Notes: generated from the sequence alone by a model not told the origin. 64,000 nucleotides of DNA from Quillaja saponaria (GCA_029379385.1 CM055615.1:1860001-1924000); one strand, 5' to 3'; counted from the first letter of the stretch, positions 1 to 13,410 are shown. Program-made: numbers and translations.

Positions 1-1654
1 AATAGAACCATGTTAAGGCATAAAAACATATCACATAGTTTGCTCCAATCAAGATTAAAACAAATAGGTAAAAAGATAACACATTCATAGTAAGCCTCTA
101 CTATAAAAACAAAAAACTAAATGGCAATAAAGAGGTAACTTTGACTGTATAAATGGGTGCCATAAGATATTATCACCAAGGCCCATAAATACAACACCAG
201 ATTTAAAAGAGCCATTGTCTGAGACATATATTTTTATGTTTCGATGATAAGCAAAGCGAGAGCTCTTGAAGTCCATCCGGACAGGCTTCTTCCCATACTA
301 GAATAACATAGACAGAGCTTCCTACTTTGACCCATTCACGTCTGCAACTTCTACGCATTGCCCATTTGCAGCCATAAGCAATGCAGAGAAAAAAAAAATG
401 GAAATGCCTCAAATTTATTTGTTCTGATTGGTAATATGTAACATAAGCAGGACTAACTTCAGCTTATCAGTTCATGGATCTCTAGCTATGATTAAACTTT
501 CTGAATGAAGTGTGTGTTTGCAGCTTATTTCCTCTCTTTTTTTTTTCTTTTTTTGGGGGGGGGGGGGGGGGGGAAGTGGTGTGCTACAAATTAATTTCTT
601 TCATATTTTTGGTAGACGTATTTATGTGTGTCTCTAAGTATGTTTGAACTTCTAGAATGATGTGTTAACTGTCAGAGCAGATGGGCGTTGGACAGAGAGA
701 GAGAGAGAGAGGAAGTTGATCATAATTTTTTCCACAATGATATGAAAAAAGAGAAAGAAACAGGTCATCAGAAGACATTCATTCTAACTTAATTACTTTC
801 CCAGTCATCTCCACTGGATATTTCAGATGTAATCGTTTCTCACAGGTATAAAATTTGTTCAAAATTTTGTGATAAAATTAGTCTCATGTAAATTAATTTA
901 GATAAGGGCATGTTCCTACATGTAAACCACGAGATAGAAAACGCAAGATAAATAACATTAGAATATTCAGAAAGAACAAGATATTACCAGTCAGAGAACT
1001 TTGCATACAAATAACATAGCTAAGCAAATAATGCCCTAAAGGAGAATGAAAAGAAGTATCTAATTACAGAGCACAAGTACATTCAGAAGAGCAATAGATT
1101 ACAAACAAATACATAGTTTTTTAAGTAATTTTGTTATCAATCATGTTATTCTATTCTGCATAAGGGTGTGCAACAAAACAGTAAGACACAATCAATGAGC
1201 AAAATAACACTTTTCCTCACTCTAACTGCAGCAGATTACTGGGTTACAACTGCTCCCAACTATCTGATCCTTAAAGACAAAGAATAAGAACAAGATGGTT
1301 GAATCCTTACAGAGATTACCAGAACTGAAGATATCATTTCAGTCATACCAATCATCATGTCATTGGAGTAGACTTGAGATGAATACAACTTATCAGACTA
1401 ACATTGTGGCCAGTGAACCTACAGAATAACTGACAATCAAGGTGCATGTGACACTGAAAAGGCAAGAGAGGCTGATGGTTTTTAAATAAAGCTAAGGATT
1501 GTAATTTTTTTAATCAGAGGGACAGTATATCTGTTTAAAGGCAAAGAGTAGTACTTAGCACTAGAACAAACAGCAATTTTTTCGTGCCATTCATATCATA
1601 AAAAACAATCTCAAAAGGAGAAAATTCAAAATACACTTTGCAGACTAGCCATAC
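1..1654. other. Unassigned stretch at left edge, probably intron of the capping enzyme gene
   Basis: No guanylyltransferase-domain exon could be found here on the minus strand, although the preceding exon ends at a good donor. The stretch is therefore probably a long intron running out of the window. It holds a T-run followed by a run of 19 G (555-573) and a short GA microsatellite (about 697-711). Around 200-412 on the minus strand are two overlapping short open frames of fairly even composition that I do not recognise. Confidence 0.4.
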
Positions 1655-4600
1655 ATGAGCAGGAGCAGCCGGGACTCCATAATCATCATCATCATCATCT
1701 GGCACTGCTTCACCATTAAGATCAAGGTCAGAAGACCTCTTCCATTCTGGAGTAGGTGGACAAACTACCATTTCGGGCTTCCTTTCATGATAAAATGTGT
1801 ATAATGCATCAATATAATCAGGTTTATAAATTCCCGGGGGGCGTGCTTCAACAAATGTTTTTATTGCCTGCACAAGGCAAAAGAATCCAATGTAAATTGC
1901 ATGTTCATTTCAATAGCTGTCAAGTCAATCAAAAGAACATATCTACACAAGCTAACCTGGGTGACAGATATTGATAGGGAGCGCATAAGATAATGAATAA
2001 TCATGTATCCTGTACGATTATGTCCATGTGTACAATGGACAAGTATATACTTCTTGGAGTGTTTTTGACGTGATAGAAATTGTGAGACCTGGAACCACAG
2101 AATAATTAATGTTTGAAAACCAAACAAAGAAAGAAAAAGATATGCCTGTCTCCCTTAGAAAGAGTCAAAGAACCAAATGCATTCAGGAACACTGATATAA
2201 AATACAGGATATATAAAATTTAATATAGAACCAAACCTCATAAACAAACTGATTTACAGACATATGGTCAGGTACAGAATCCCGCCCCTGGCACTGGATC
2301 TAAACAACAACAACAACAAAATAATCAGAAGGTAATAGAGAGGGGAGAGAGTGAGAGAGAGATTAAGAGTTCAATAGCTACAGTCAGGAAACCTATAGTA
2401 AGAAAATTTTGCCCTCAACCAACCTTAACATGCTTAATACCCTCTTTCTTCAGATCTGACACTGGATAGTATCGAGACGTATTTGTCAAGTCGATCACTA
2501 AACCAAGCTGAAAAGAAAATAGATAACACTCAAACAGCACTGAAAAACAACCAAGATTAACTAGTTTGCTCTAGCTAATTTACTATACAGGAAAAATGTA
2601 TTTTCTTTCTGTGGTGGGATAAGCAAAATCAGTAACAACTTAACAATTCTTTTCTCTACCAATCCTTAAAATTGAAGAGACATCCAAAGAGGTCTTAAGG
2701 GAAAGATGTTAAGGGAAGATGAAGGAAAGATGAAGGAAAGAGAAAAGAAATGAAATGCTAACCACTATACTTAAGTCTACTTACTTTTCTTCCTAAAACT
2801 CTTTGTTGATGAATGACTTGTTTGAATGAGTATCTTTTACCAGGAGGGATGCAGTCATTGTAGGATTCACCAAGTGGAACCTTAGAAGGTATCATGCCAC
2901 ATATTTCCTGGCCAAAGGAAGGGCAATCCAACCAACCTGCATTAGAAGATTTAAATTATTACAAAAAATTCTGTTTTAATTTTATATGACAATATGTCCA
3001 ACTTCCATTTACATGTTCAATTAACCAAAATAAATAATATGGTAATAATATCTGTTCCTAGTGAACAAAACCTTGTGGCAGTAATCTACCTGCACTTCTT
3101 GTTCCAAAAATGCCTCTGACATCCTTTTACTTTTCTGACTTGCTAGATAATCCAATAAAAATTTTAAGATTATGCGTGAATATGTGATTTAAAAGAATGT
3201 AAACAAAAAAAAAAGTTAAATCAAATTTGTCAACATCCAAAAAAAAAAACTCTTTTTCACCATTCCTCCATACTCTTTCAAGGAAAGAACACTATTGTAG
3301 CTTTATTACATCCTTATCATTATTGTGATCCAGAATTCAACCTTCAATTTTATTTTATTTTTTTGTTTTCATGCACATACAAAGAAAGAAAAAAGAAAAG
3401 CCTTACCTGGAGGAAGCCTACTTTTGTCATATGATTTAAGGGTCTTTGTCTGAAACATATGATCATATGTAGGTGCTTGTGACATATACACTGGTCTCTC
3501 ATCAGAACGTTCTCTTTTTAATCTTCTTTTTCTTTCTTCACGCTCCTAATAAGAAGCATCAAATCAACAATTATGTGTGGTTTCAAACACAACACAACCA
3601 CAATATATTTTAAACAGTTTTAAAGAACAATATGATGGGTAAAGGATTTGTGGAGAATATAGACTAGATATTATTTAATTGCGAAAAAGAATTTCATGTA
3701 ACAAAGTCCAAAATTTGGGAATTACGACCAGTTACAATTATTGTTTAATAGAACTATCCATGTCTCTGCAATACATCAAATTAAGTGAGAGGGGGATGGG
3801 AAAGAGTGATAGTGTGAGAGAGAAAACAAGACCATCTACTCAGCACCAGTGTTATCAAAGGCTCAAGGCACACCTAGGCGCTAGGGGTCCCTAAAGCCTA
3901 GGCGCAAGGCATCCAAGGCGCACGCCTTAGCAAAGTTAGGCACATATCTAATAAAAAAAATCTACCTACAATGATCCAAGCTTACAGCATGTAAACCTAA
4001 CACCAAATGCTCTACTTTTTGTACAATAGGAGAGATTAATTAAGCAGGGATTAGAATAAGCAGAAGATGAAGAAGATTGAGAAAGTAATTGAAAAATATG
4101 ATAGATAATAGGCAGACTTACACTGAAAATATGCTCTATTTTATGGCTAGGAAACAGGGAAGCTTAGTCTTCACTCTTCAGTCTGTAGGCTGCTTGAATC
4201 AGAAATTTTCTTCAGAGTTAGGGTTTATTTTTATTTTATTTTTTTACTGTTTTAAGGACCTTTCAGATTTTTATTAGAACCCTTCCAATGTTTGGCTTTT
4301 CCTAATTATGAGGAAACTTAAAAACTGAAGAGTTTTACTCAAAAAGAAACACTGAAGAGTTTTTTTTTTTTTTTTTTTTTTCAAAAAAAATAACTTCTAC
4401 GCCTTATGTTTGCCTTGTGTGCACCTCATGGCGCCTCAAAATATAAAAAAGTCACGCACCTAGTGTGCCTAGGCAGCGCCTTAGTGTTAACGCCTGCCTT
4501 TAGAGGTGCATAGGCGATGGGGTCTATGCCTTGTGCCTTTGGCCCCTCAGGCGCACCTTTGATAATACTGTTCAGTACACCATGACTTTGTCTTATATTA

Positions 4601-5792
4601 TGTATATAAATGAGTAAGAAAGATGGGAAAAAGAAAAGAAAAGCGAATCATCCAGAAGCAGGGTAGGATACTGTAACTAAAACAGATATAAAGTTCAATG
4701 GGCTTGAATGTACTACTCTCAACATTGCAGAGTGTGAGAGAGTAAAACGGTAGTAAGATCCCAAAAAAAAAAGATGAACTTCTACAAACCCATGCTAAAT
4801 ATAATTGAAAGATGTGCGGCTCAGTCATCACATCTAAGTATCTTTGTCATCTAAGTGATATTTTGATTTTGGAGCAAATAAACAATATCTGTAGACAGCT
4901 ATAGATCTTGTGTGTATCACAGAAGAACTCATGCAATCATTCTTCCCCATTAAAATTATTATAATCCAACCTTTTAAGGCAACAATGCAATTAAATGAAA
5001 TCTTCAAAAGCAAATTCAATTTTTACTGTGTCAAAACAACAAAGAATCACGTGTGCATCAACGTCTAGGACAATTTTTTAGCTATGCACTGAGGAAGTAT
5101 GAACTTCGGTTCATGTATGTCCACAAATGAAAGTGTACACATTTTCAAATGGGCCTTTGAATAACACCAGGAAAGAAATATAATTCAATTTAAGGCAACA
5201 ACACATATAACACGAGGAAGTATGAACTTCAGTTCATGTCTGTCGGTCTGTCCACAAATAAACGCACACACATATTCAAATGGGTCATCAAATAATACCA
5301 GGAAAGAAATATAATCCAATTTAATTCCAAATATTTTGCACAAAGAAAATGCATAACCAGTGCCAATACATAAGGAGTACTTGTGCGACTCCCTAATATG
5401 ATCACTACCACCACTAACCCGCCTAAAAAAAAATGGAAGTGAATCCCTTCTAACTGCTACTTAGTAGACATTCGAATAAAATATATATTTTAATAAAGAG
5501 GAGGGAGTGATGAACATCTGCCAAATTCACAATACTACAGCAAAGAATCAGCTTTGCAGGAATAGCCCAGAAACAGTTTGCTTAAAAGAGCACAGAAACA
5601 GAAAAACTGAGCCATAACGTTTCCCCATATCATGACTGAGAAAAAAGAAACGAGAAAATTAATAAGAGGGATTACCCGGCGTGCTATATCAACTGCACTC
5701 TCTACACGATCTTCTGGCGCAGTGCACTCTTCTATATGCCGCTCAAAAGTATCCTCTTCTTCTTCTGGTACTGGTGAGGCGTTTAAGTCCAT
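1655..5792 (-). CDS. mRNA-capping enzyme, RNA 5'-triphosphatase half (partial gene)
   Basis: Capping enzymes remove the gamma phosphate of nascent nuclear mRNA and then add GMP. Seven coding exons are visible: 5792-5676, 3545-3407, 2936-2785, 2507-2424, 2299-2237, 2088-1957 and 1867-1655. They sum to 900 nt, or 300 codons, in one frame. The protein starts MDLNASPVPEEEE, a typical plant capping-enzyme N-terminus, followed by a basic stretch rich in R, K and E. The cysteine-phosphatase loop HCTHGHNRTG has the catalytic Cys near residue 204 and Arg near 210. Upstream comes GLVIDLTNTSRYY, also typical of the family. The last exon encodes the linker, with a run of six Asp coded by an ATC-type microsatellite, and ends at a GT donor (1654-1653). 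The guanylyltransferase domain with its KxDG motif is not in the window. The 5' UTR has an intron: donor near 6300 and acceptor near 5882. Reading through the last donor gives a 39-codon tail that I take to be intronic. Confidence 0.9.
3847..4570. mobile_element. hAT-like MITE in the first coding intron of the capping enzyme gene
   Basis: The ends are inverted copies: the left end reads CAGTGTTATCAAAGG and the right end, reverse complemented, CAGTATTATCAAAGG (14 of 15 match). The flanking 8-mers CTCAGCAC (3839-3846) and TTCAGTAC (4571-4578) match at 6 of 8, consistent with an old 8-bp hAT target duplication. The subterminal regions are rich in AGGCGC-like motifs on both arms, a pattern common in plant hAT MITEs. 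At 724 bp with no transposase frame it is non-autonomous. It lies wholly inside the intron between the exons ending at 5676 and starting at 3545. Confidence 0.7.
5090..5325. repeat. Diverged tandem duplication, about 120-bp unit, in intron
   Basis: The block from GAGGAAGTATGAACTTC to ACCAGGAAAGAAATATAAT (about 5090-5193) recurs at about 5213-5315 with substitutions and a short insertion. Both copies lie in the first coding intron of the capping enzyme gene. Confidence 0.7.
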
Positions 5793-6699
5793 GGAAACTA
5801 TCATTAAGCATATAACGACATTCACCACCGTAAATTCACAAAATCCAATAACTATGTTTCAGTGACGATGATTTTATCAACCTGCGTGATTTCAATAGAA
5901 TTTGCATTAAGCCCACATACCCACCAGGGAAAACCTATAGCAAATTCATGCATCTAACTGTTCAAAATCAGCTCAGCATAAAAGCTAAATGTTCCACCAA
6001 CCCCAAGGAAAAAATTCTTACAATGTCCTGGCAATCAATAAAAAAGCATACACAATTCAATTATTTGAAAGCCCCAGAAGAGTGCTTTGGTTTAAGTCAA
6101 AATTTAAAATTTTTCCAACCCCAACCAACAGAGTACCTAAATTTCAAAAATCCCTTTTTGTGTCACATCATCCCAGCACAGAAAAGGAACTTACACGCAG
6201 AACCCAAACTCAACACCGAAATTCTCCAAACATCGCCATCCCCAAAATTCTTCAAATTAGCTAATTGGATATCGCAAAAGCAATAAAGAAGAGTTGCAAA
6301 CCTCAGGAGCAAATGCAATCAAAGACCAGTTTAACGACGATCAACCATGCCCTCTTAGCAACGGCTATCAAGAAATTGAGACACCCACTATCAGAATGAC
6401 CAAGATAACTCCCTCTGGTATTCCATCAATTTTCCAAAAAAATAGAACAAAGAGAAAAGGAGGAAAACAGAAAAAACCCTATGATTGTCGTACACAGCTC
6501 TCCTTCGTTCGTCGTCACTGAAAGTTGTTGTCTAAAACCCCAAAAAAGAGAAAGAGTAGAACAATTAGAAACAGAGACAGGGGTATTGGTTGGTTAAGAA
6601 AGAGTAGTAAAGGTTCATTACTGATCAATCCATGTCAAGGGGTAGAGAGAAAGAGCACAGAGAAGCCAAATGTTGAAGTTGAAGGCTAGGAGGAAATAC

Positions 6700-8521
6700 G
6701 CGATTCAGAATTGGGAAATCAAATAAATAAAGGGATAAAACAAATTAGGTAAAATTCAAAACCAAAAAATAATTATTTTATTTTACTGAAAAAACAGCAA
6801 AATATTGAAATTGTGATAGAAAGAAGTAATAAAATTAAAAAATTTCTTTTTGTAAATGAGTCTTATTTATAGTACATATAATAATAGATATAAATTAAAT
6901 TAAATTACTCTTTCCATTTCTATATATTATGTACACAAATTAATATTTTTTTTATTTTTACTTTTTTTCGAATTTCTAACCTACATTATTGTGAGATTAA
7001 TTAGTTGGCTTTGTTGTGTGTGGGATGGTGCTGCAAGAATTGTTTCCTACAAGGTTCTCAATCTCAAAATATAATTCACTCACTGTATCTAATCCTAGTT
7101 AATTATAAAACTTAGTTTTATATCTATACAACAAAAAAATGAAAAAAATTGTTATAATTTAAAAAAAAAACAACAACCACTTATATTCTAAACGTGACTA
7201 CATATTTAAATTTATATTCTCACCCTCAGAATATAACTCATTTACCAATATACCTAACCCTTATTAGTTACAAAACTTAGTTTTATATCTATACATCAAC
7301 AACAACAACAACAAAAAATAAATAAATAAATTATTCTTATAATTAAAAAAAAAAAAACAACAACAACTATTTACGTTCTAAACATGACTACACATTTAAA
7401 TTATGTTAAAAGGAATAGATGAAAATTCACATAAATATGTTAACTAGAAAATTAATAAATAACAAATTATCACATATTATGTATTAAAATATATTTAAAA
7501 ACATAAATAAAAATTCTATTAATAAAATTTTAAAATAAAAACTAATTCAGAAAAAACAATATTAAAAAAATTGAAACTCTTCTAATAGCTATCCATAACC
7601 ATTCCAAGACAATACAATATCCCATTCACTTTGTTGGGTGTTAAATACCCTATATAAAGTGACAGATATTGGATAGGGGTGATCGCAACTCAACAGTGTT
7701 ACCTGACCGATTAGAAAAACTTGCTACTTAGAGTTATTATGTATGTTTCTATTTTATTGAATGTTTTGAATTAGACCTCAAGCTATTTTACAACTTAAAA
7801 TGAAAATTTTCATTTCAAAGAAATGGTATAGCCAAAGTTCATAGGGCTAAAAAAATTTCTACTAAAAACGAGTTGGACATGTGCTTAATCACTCCCTGTG
7901 AACTTCATTTTTCAATTTTTGGATTCGTGAAGAACTGCCCAAGAAAGTGAGAAACATACGGCAAAAAGCCATAAAAACAAACCCCTACTCTATTTCTTTT
8001 ATAACCTTGTTTCTAGAAAAATCCTCAAATTTAAGATTTCTTTCAATTCAATTGTACCCTATTTGAATTTTTCATTTAAAAACCATATAATTTGCCTAAA
8101 ACCCTAAGCCCCAATTTGCAAGGAAGATGCTTTTCTCTAAAAGACAAAACTTTAGAAGGAATATACCTCTTTGTTTTAAGGGTATAATGATCAGGAAGAT
8201 AAGGTGATGGGTTTGAGTCATTTATATGAATTAGTTTGTGTCTTCAAAAGTGTTGTGTAGAAATGGAAGAAGAGGCATAAAGCAAAGCGAAATTGGCAGC
8301 CATAAAAACTGTCTGAGAAGGAAGAGAACTTAGAAATCGAATAGGTATTTCTTGGGTAGGGGGAATTTTATGTGACTAGTATAATAGGCTGGTAGAGATG
8401 GTAATGCGATATACGCCCAAATCCTCATCCTCTTCAAACTCAGATCGCTACCTTAACCTCCACTAATGGCGTGGATTGACCATCATACCAATCAAGATGG
8501 GAACCCATAAAAAGTGCTCTC
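6700..8521. repeat. AT-rich intergenic DNA with a diverged tandem duplication
   Basis: This lies upstream of the capping enzyme promoter and ends at the Gypsy left LTR. A unit of about 170-190 bp is present twice (about 7055-7215 and 7230-7400). Shared blocks include ACTTAGTTTTATATCTATAC and an A-rich stretch followed by CAACAACA. The second copy carries an expanded CAA microsatellite near 7293-7316. I see no gene. Confidence 0.6.
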
Positions 8522-8861
8522 TGATAGAGTCTATTAGTTTAAGAAGGGTATAAATGTAATGTTACATGAGGAGAGAATCTTTTTCATTTTTCTATCATTT
8601 AGTTACTATTATCTATATTTTTATGTATGTAACCAGTGGAACTCTCACCTTTGGAATGTTTGTTATCCATGCTAGATAACAGATTCACTGATCGAGAGCC
8701 TTCATATGGCTTGTTTTCATTTCTGTTTTGGTTGTCCAGATTTTAATAAGAATTCTTCCTCTTGGATTCTTCTTCTAACTCTCTCTCTCTCTTTTCTTTG
8801 GATAGTTCTTGGTTCTCTGAAATTCCATTTCTAACCTCTATTAAAGTTCAACTCTTATCGA
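8522..8861 (+). repeat. Left LTR of the Gypsy element
   Basis: About 340 bp aligning along its length with 13465-13798. It starts TGATAG and ends in a decayed TTATCGA where the right LTR has CTATCA. Shared landmarks include GTATAAATGTAATGTTACATG, GTAACCAGTGGAA and GTTATCCATG. Many substitutions separate the two LTRs, so the insertion is not recent. Confidence 0.9.
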
Positions 8862-8862
8862 C

Positions 8863-8874
8863 TAGTATCAGAGC
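8863..8874 (+). other. Primer binding site, initiator tRNA-Met type
   Basis: TAGTATCAGAGC lies one base after the left LTR and differs by one base from the usual plant TGGTATCAGAGC, complementary to the 3' end of initiator tRNA-Met. Confidence 0.75.
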
Positions 8875-8926
8875 CCCTTTCCTAGCCATCATCATCATCC
8901 GTCCAATTCAACTAAAACCTACAAAC

Positions 8927-9920
8927 ATGGTAAATCAAGCTATTCAAACTCAACAAGTGACTAACCAAGAAAAAGAGAATCAATGTTTGGAATCCATGAT
9001 TCGAAGTGTGGATAGACGAATGACTTCCATGGAAGTGCAGATGGCAGCTGGATTCCAGGAATTGCGAGAACTCATCTCTCGCAATCATGGATCTGCAGAA
9101 TCCGCACTCGGAATCATTAAAGGAAGGTAATACTCGAAAATTTCACCACAATATAAATGATGAATACAATTTGTTCTCCATGTTACCTCGAGTTAATTTG
9201 CCTAAATTTAATGGGGAACGTTTCTCTAATTGGGTGTACAAGATTGAACAGTTTTTTAATATGGATAATACTCTTGAATCTGCTAAGGTTAAACTTGCTT
9301 CTATTAACCTGGATGGTAGAGTCTTACAGTGGCATAAGGCATATATGTTCTCAATGACTAATATAATGGTGTATTGGGGAGGTATATTGGTGACATGTCT
9401 GTGAGATTTAGACAAGAGGAAGAGGAGGATCCCTTCAGTAGACTATCTAAACTCAAACAAGCAAATAGTGTGCATGAGTATCAAGCTGAATTTGGGAGTC
9501 TACTCAACTAAGTGTCCCTTCTTGAGAGTCAAACCATAAGTCTGTTCCTCAGTGGGCTAAAACCTAAATTGGAGAGTGTTGTCAGATGCTTTGACCCCAA
9601 AACACTTGTCAAAACTATAAGTATAGTCAAATTTCAGGAAAATGTTATACAATCACTGACTACGAAACATCCACCTTATTACAATAGCCAGGCCTTATTA
9701 CAAGCACCAAAACCACCACTATTAAACACCCTTAAACAATTCCCCACTCAGACTCCAAATACTAATCCCTTTAACCTCAGACAAACTCAAACTAGTAATA
9801 GACCTCCATCCTCATTAAAACTTATAAAAAAACCTAAAGCAAAAGGAATGGGAGGATAAGAGGAGTAAAGGATTGTGCTATAAATGTGATGAGAAGTTTT
9901 CACCTTGACATAAATAAAAG
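8927..9920 (+). pseudogene. gag of the Gypsy element, broken
   Basis: The frame starts MVNQAIQTQQ at 8927. It shifts near 9110 into a frame holding LPKFNGERFSNWVYKIEQFF, the typical plant Gypsy gag core, then shifts again near 9400. A stop interrupts it near 9509, before VSLLESQTISLFLSGLKP. The nucleocapsid zinc knuckle near 9870-9915 reads CYKCDEKF followed by stops where Gly/His/Cys spacing is expected. This is a decayed capsid and nucleocapsid gene. Confidence 0.8.
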
Positions 9921-10129
9921 CAAGCTCAGTTGTTTGAGATTCTTATTGATTTTGATGATGAAGAGGTGGAAAAGAGCAGTATTGAATTGGATCTTATTAA
10001 TCTTACTGAAGAATTGACTATGCAGGAAGAGTCCTACACTAAGAAGGGAAAATGAGTGTTAATAAATGAACTTATAGTATCTTTACATGCTGTCTTTAGA
10101 ACCTCTGACCATAAGACCATGAAACTGGT

Positions 10130-13100
10130 GGGGTTTATAAAAAAAACATAAAGTGATCATGCTCTTGGATACAGGAAGCACTCACAATTTCAGTAACTTG
10201 ACAATTGCAAAGAAATTGGGGTGTACACAGCAACCTATGAACAAACTAGAAGTGACTGTGGCTAACGGTATAACCATCTACTCTTAAACTAGGTGTTTGG
10301 GGTTGAAATGGGCTATACAAGGAGAGGAGTTTCAGAAGGGGAATGCAGTGGTTCTCTACAAGAACAAGATCTTGCAGGAACTACAAAAAAAGGAATATAG
10401 AGTTTTAGAAGGGGAATAAGACAGTAACCTTACAAGCCATGCAGGAACAACCATGGATTTTGATAGAAAGCAAGAAGCTATTTAAGCTAATTAAAGGGCC
10501 TTAGGTGATGTTATCTCAAGTGGGAGTATGTTCTAACTTTCCATTCAACAAAGAAGTAACACCTGACAGCTACTAACAAGCTGTAGTAGTAGCACAAGTT
10601 TCTTTGAGTGAGCAGCAATTACAATAGTTAGATCTATTACTGCAAGAGTACAACTGTCTCTTTGAAAAACCTATTGCATTACTCCCTAATAGGACTCATG
10701 ATCATAAGATATGTCTGCAGGATGAAGCACAAGTTGTCAAACTCAAACCCTATAGATATCTAGTAATATAAAAGGATGAGATAAAAATACATATCAATGA
10801 CATTCTAAAAGCTAAGGTTATAAGGAATAGTACAAGCTCATTTTATTCTCCTATAGTTATGGTAAGAAAGAAAGATAGAAGCTGGAGACTCTGCATTAAC
10901 TACAGGCAGCTAAACCAAATGACCATTAAGGATAAGTTCCCAATTCCCTTGGAAGAAGAATTTCTTAATGAGTTACATAGGGCTGCATACTTCACCAAGC
11001 TTGCCTTGAGGTCAAGTTATTATCAAATAAGGATGTATGAACCTGACATACACAAGACAGCCTTCAGATCATATAATAGCCATTATGAATTCTTTGTCAT
11101 GCCCTTTGGCTGCACGAATGCACCCTCAACCTTCCAAAGTCTCATGAATGATGTATTTAGGCAATATTTAAGAAGGTTCATTTTAGCTTTTTTTGATGAT
11201 ATCTTGGTTTACAGTGCAGATTGGTACATTTGAAAACTACCTTCCAATTAATTAAGGAGAATCAATTACTTGTTAAAATGAGCAAGTGTTCCTTTGGAGC
11301 AAGTCAAGTTGAGTACCTAGTCCACATTATCTCTTATAATAAGGTGGTTATATATGATAGCAAGAACCAATGCATGAGGAATTGGCCTCCTCCTAGTACT
11401 GTCAGGGAGCTTAGAGGGCTCTTAGGGGTTCATTGGCCATTGTAGAAGATTTATAAAAGGGTATAGGGGCATTGCAAAGCCATTAACGAACCTGCTATGC
11501 AAGGAGAAATTTTGTTGGACCAGACAGGCTTAGTCAGCCTTCAACACTCTTAAACAAGTAATGTGTCAAGCACCTATACTGGCTATGCTAGATTTTACTT
11601 AGGTTTTTTATGTCAAAACAGATGCTTTAAATGTGGGCATTGGAGTAGTACTAGGTCAAAATGGTAGATTTATTACCTTTATAAGCAAAGCTTTATCTCC
11701 CAAACACCAATCACTATCTGCATATGAAAAAGAAATGCTGGTAGTCATTTTTGCAGTAAGAAAATAGGCATCATACTTGGTAGGCAGGCACTTTATCATT
11801 AGAACATACCACCAAAGTCTGAAATACCTATTGGAGAATAAGATTTTAACTCCTTCCCAAAAAGAGTGGTTGACCAAGATGATGGGTTTTGATTATGAGG
11901 TCAGGTACAGAAATGGGTCTACTAATAGGATTGCAGATGCTCTTTTTAAGAAAACTCATATTGCAGACTCCATATAAGTAGAAACAGTAGTCCTAATGTC
12001 TATTAGTGGTATCACCACTGATTTACTCACTCAGATAACTTAACTGTGGAAGTCAAACCCTAAACTTTAAACCATAATCTAAACTAAGGTGTCCAGCAGT
12101 GAAGCATTACCTAAATATACTTAGGAGAATAACCAATTAAGTAGGAAAAGAAGCTAGTGATTGGGGATAGTCCATAATTGAAGAATACCCTACTACAGTA
12201 CTTTTATGCTAATGTTTTGGTAAGCCACTCAGGCTATCAACCTACTCTTAGCAGAATGAGAACTCTATGCTACTGGAAGGGCATGAGAAAGGAGGTTAAG
12301 CAGTTCATAAGAAGTTGTATTACACGCCAAAAGGCAAAGTATGTGCCTGCAGCAGTTCCTGGCCTATTACAGCCTCTTCTTATACTTGCAAGGATCTGGT
12401 CCAGTATTGCGATGGACTTTGTTAACAGTCCACCAAAATTCCAGGGGAAAGAGGTGATTTTAGTCATAGTTGGGTGAGCAAATATGGGCATTTTATAGCC
12501 CTACCTCACTCTTATTCTATCTTAATAGTAGCCAAGCATTCATTGATAATGTCTTTAAACTCCATGGATGGCTCGATACCATTGTCTCAGATAGGGATAA
12601 GGTGTTCTTGAGTAAATTTTGAGAGAAGAAAATGAGGGCTGGGCTCACTATGTCCACTGCTTATCACTCCCAAACTGAAGGACAGTTTGACGTCCTTAAC
12701 AGGTGCCTATAAACGTATTTAAGGTGCACGTCTGTTGACAAGCCCATTGAATGGTCCAAGTGGTTGCCCCTAACTAAATTCTGGTACAACATCACTTTCC
12801 ATTCAACCATCCAAACCATTCTTTATAAAGCTATGTATGGGCAAAAGCCCCATACACATCTGCCTTATATACTTGGTGATTCATTAAATGAAGTGGTGGA
12901 TAGAAGCCTAACTATTAAAGAAGCAGCACTAAGATTACTGAAACATCACCTCTTGAGGGATTAAGATAAGATGAGGCCTCTAGCTAACAAGAAGAGGAGA
13001 GACAAAGAACTTAAGGTAGGCACCTGGGTATATTTGAAACTCAGGCCTTACAAGCAGTTGTTTATTGCTAGAAGACCTTTCTATAAGCTATCCTACATAT

Positions 13101-13410
13101 ATTATGAGCCTTATCAAATTATCAAACGTGTACGACAGGTGGCTTCTTAACTAGCTCTTCCTCTATCATCTAGAATTCATTTTACATTTCGCATCTCCTA
13201 ACTTAAGCAGCATGTTGGAAAAACTCCCACGAGCACTAAACTACCAGACTTTGATGAAGAAGGCAGCCTTATCCTTAAACCTCATGCCATTCTTGACAGG
13301 AAAATCATTAACGGATGCAACAAACTTGTCACCCAAGTTCTAGTTCACTGGTCCAATACCTATTCTCAAGATGCAACATGGATGGATTTCTTAAAGCTTC
13401 AGTAGCAATT
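10130..13410 (+). pseudogene. pol of the Gypsy element (PR-RT-RH-INT-chromodomain), broken
   Basis: The aspartic protease core LLDTGSTHNF lies near 10157-10190. Reverse transcriptase (10859-11225) shows VMPFGCTNAPSTFQ and the catalytic FFDDILVYS. RNase H remains run from about 11560 to 11970, ending NRIADAL. Integrase covers about 12178-12965, with a zinc-binding-like region and the signature YHSQTEGQ; the text between shows several stops. The C-terminal chromodomain near 13270-13400 includes a VLVHW-type core and a DATWMDF motif. Stops and frameshifts occur throughout. Confidence 0.85.

Noticed and set aside
85..412. Two overlapping minus-strand short frames near the left edge
   Set aside because: No match to the capping enzyme guanylyltransferase domain or any family I know, and no consistent splice sites; left as unassigned.
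5948..6286. 112-codon plus-strand frame upstream of the capping gene
   Set aside because: Lies in the 5' UTR intron of the capping enzyme; two overlapping frames on the same strand and no homology.
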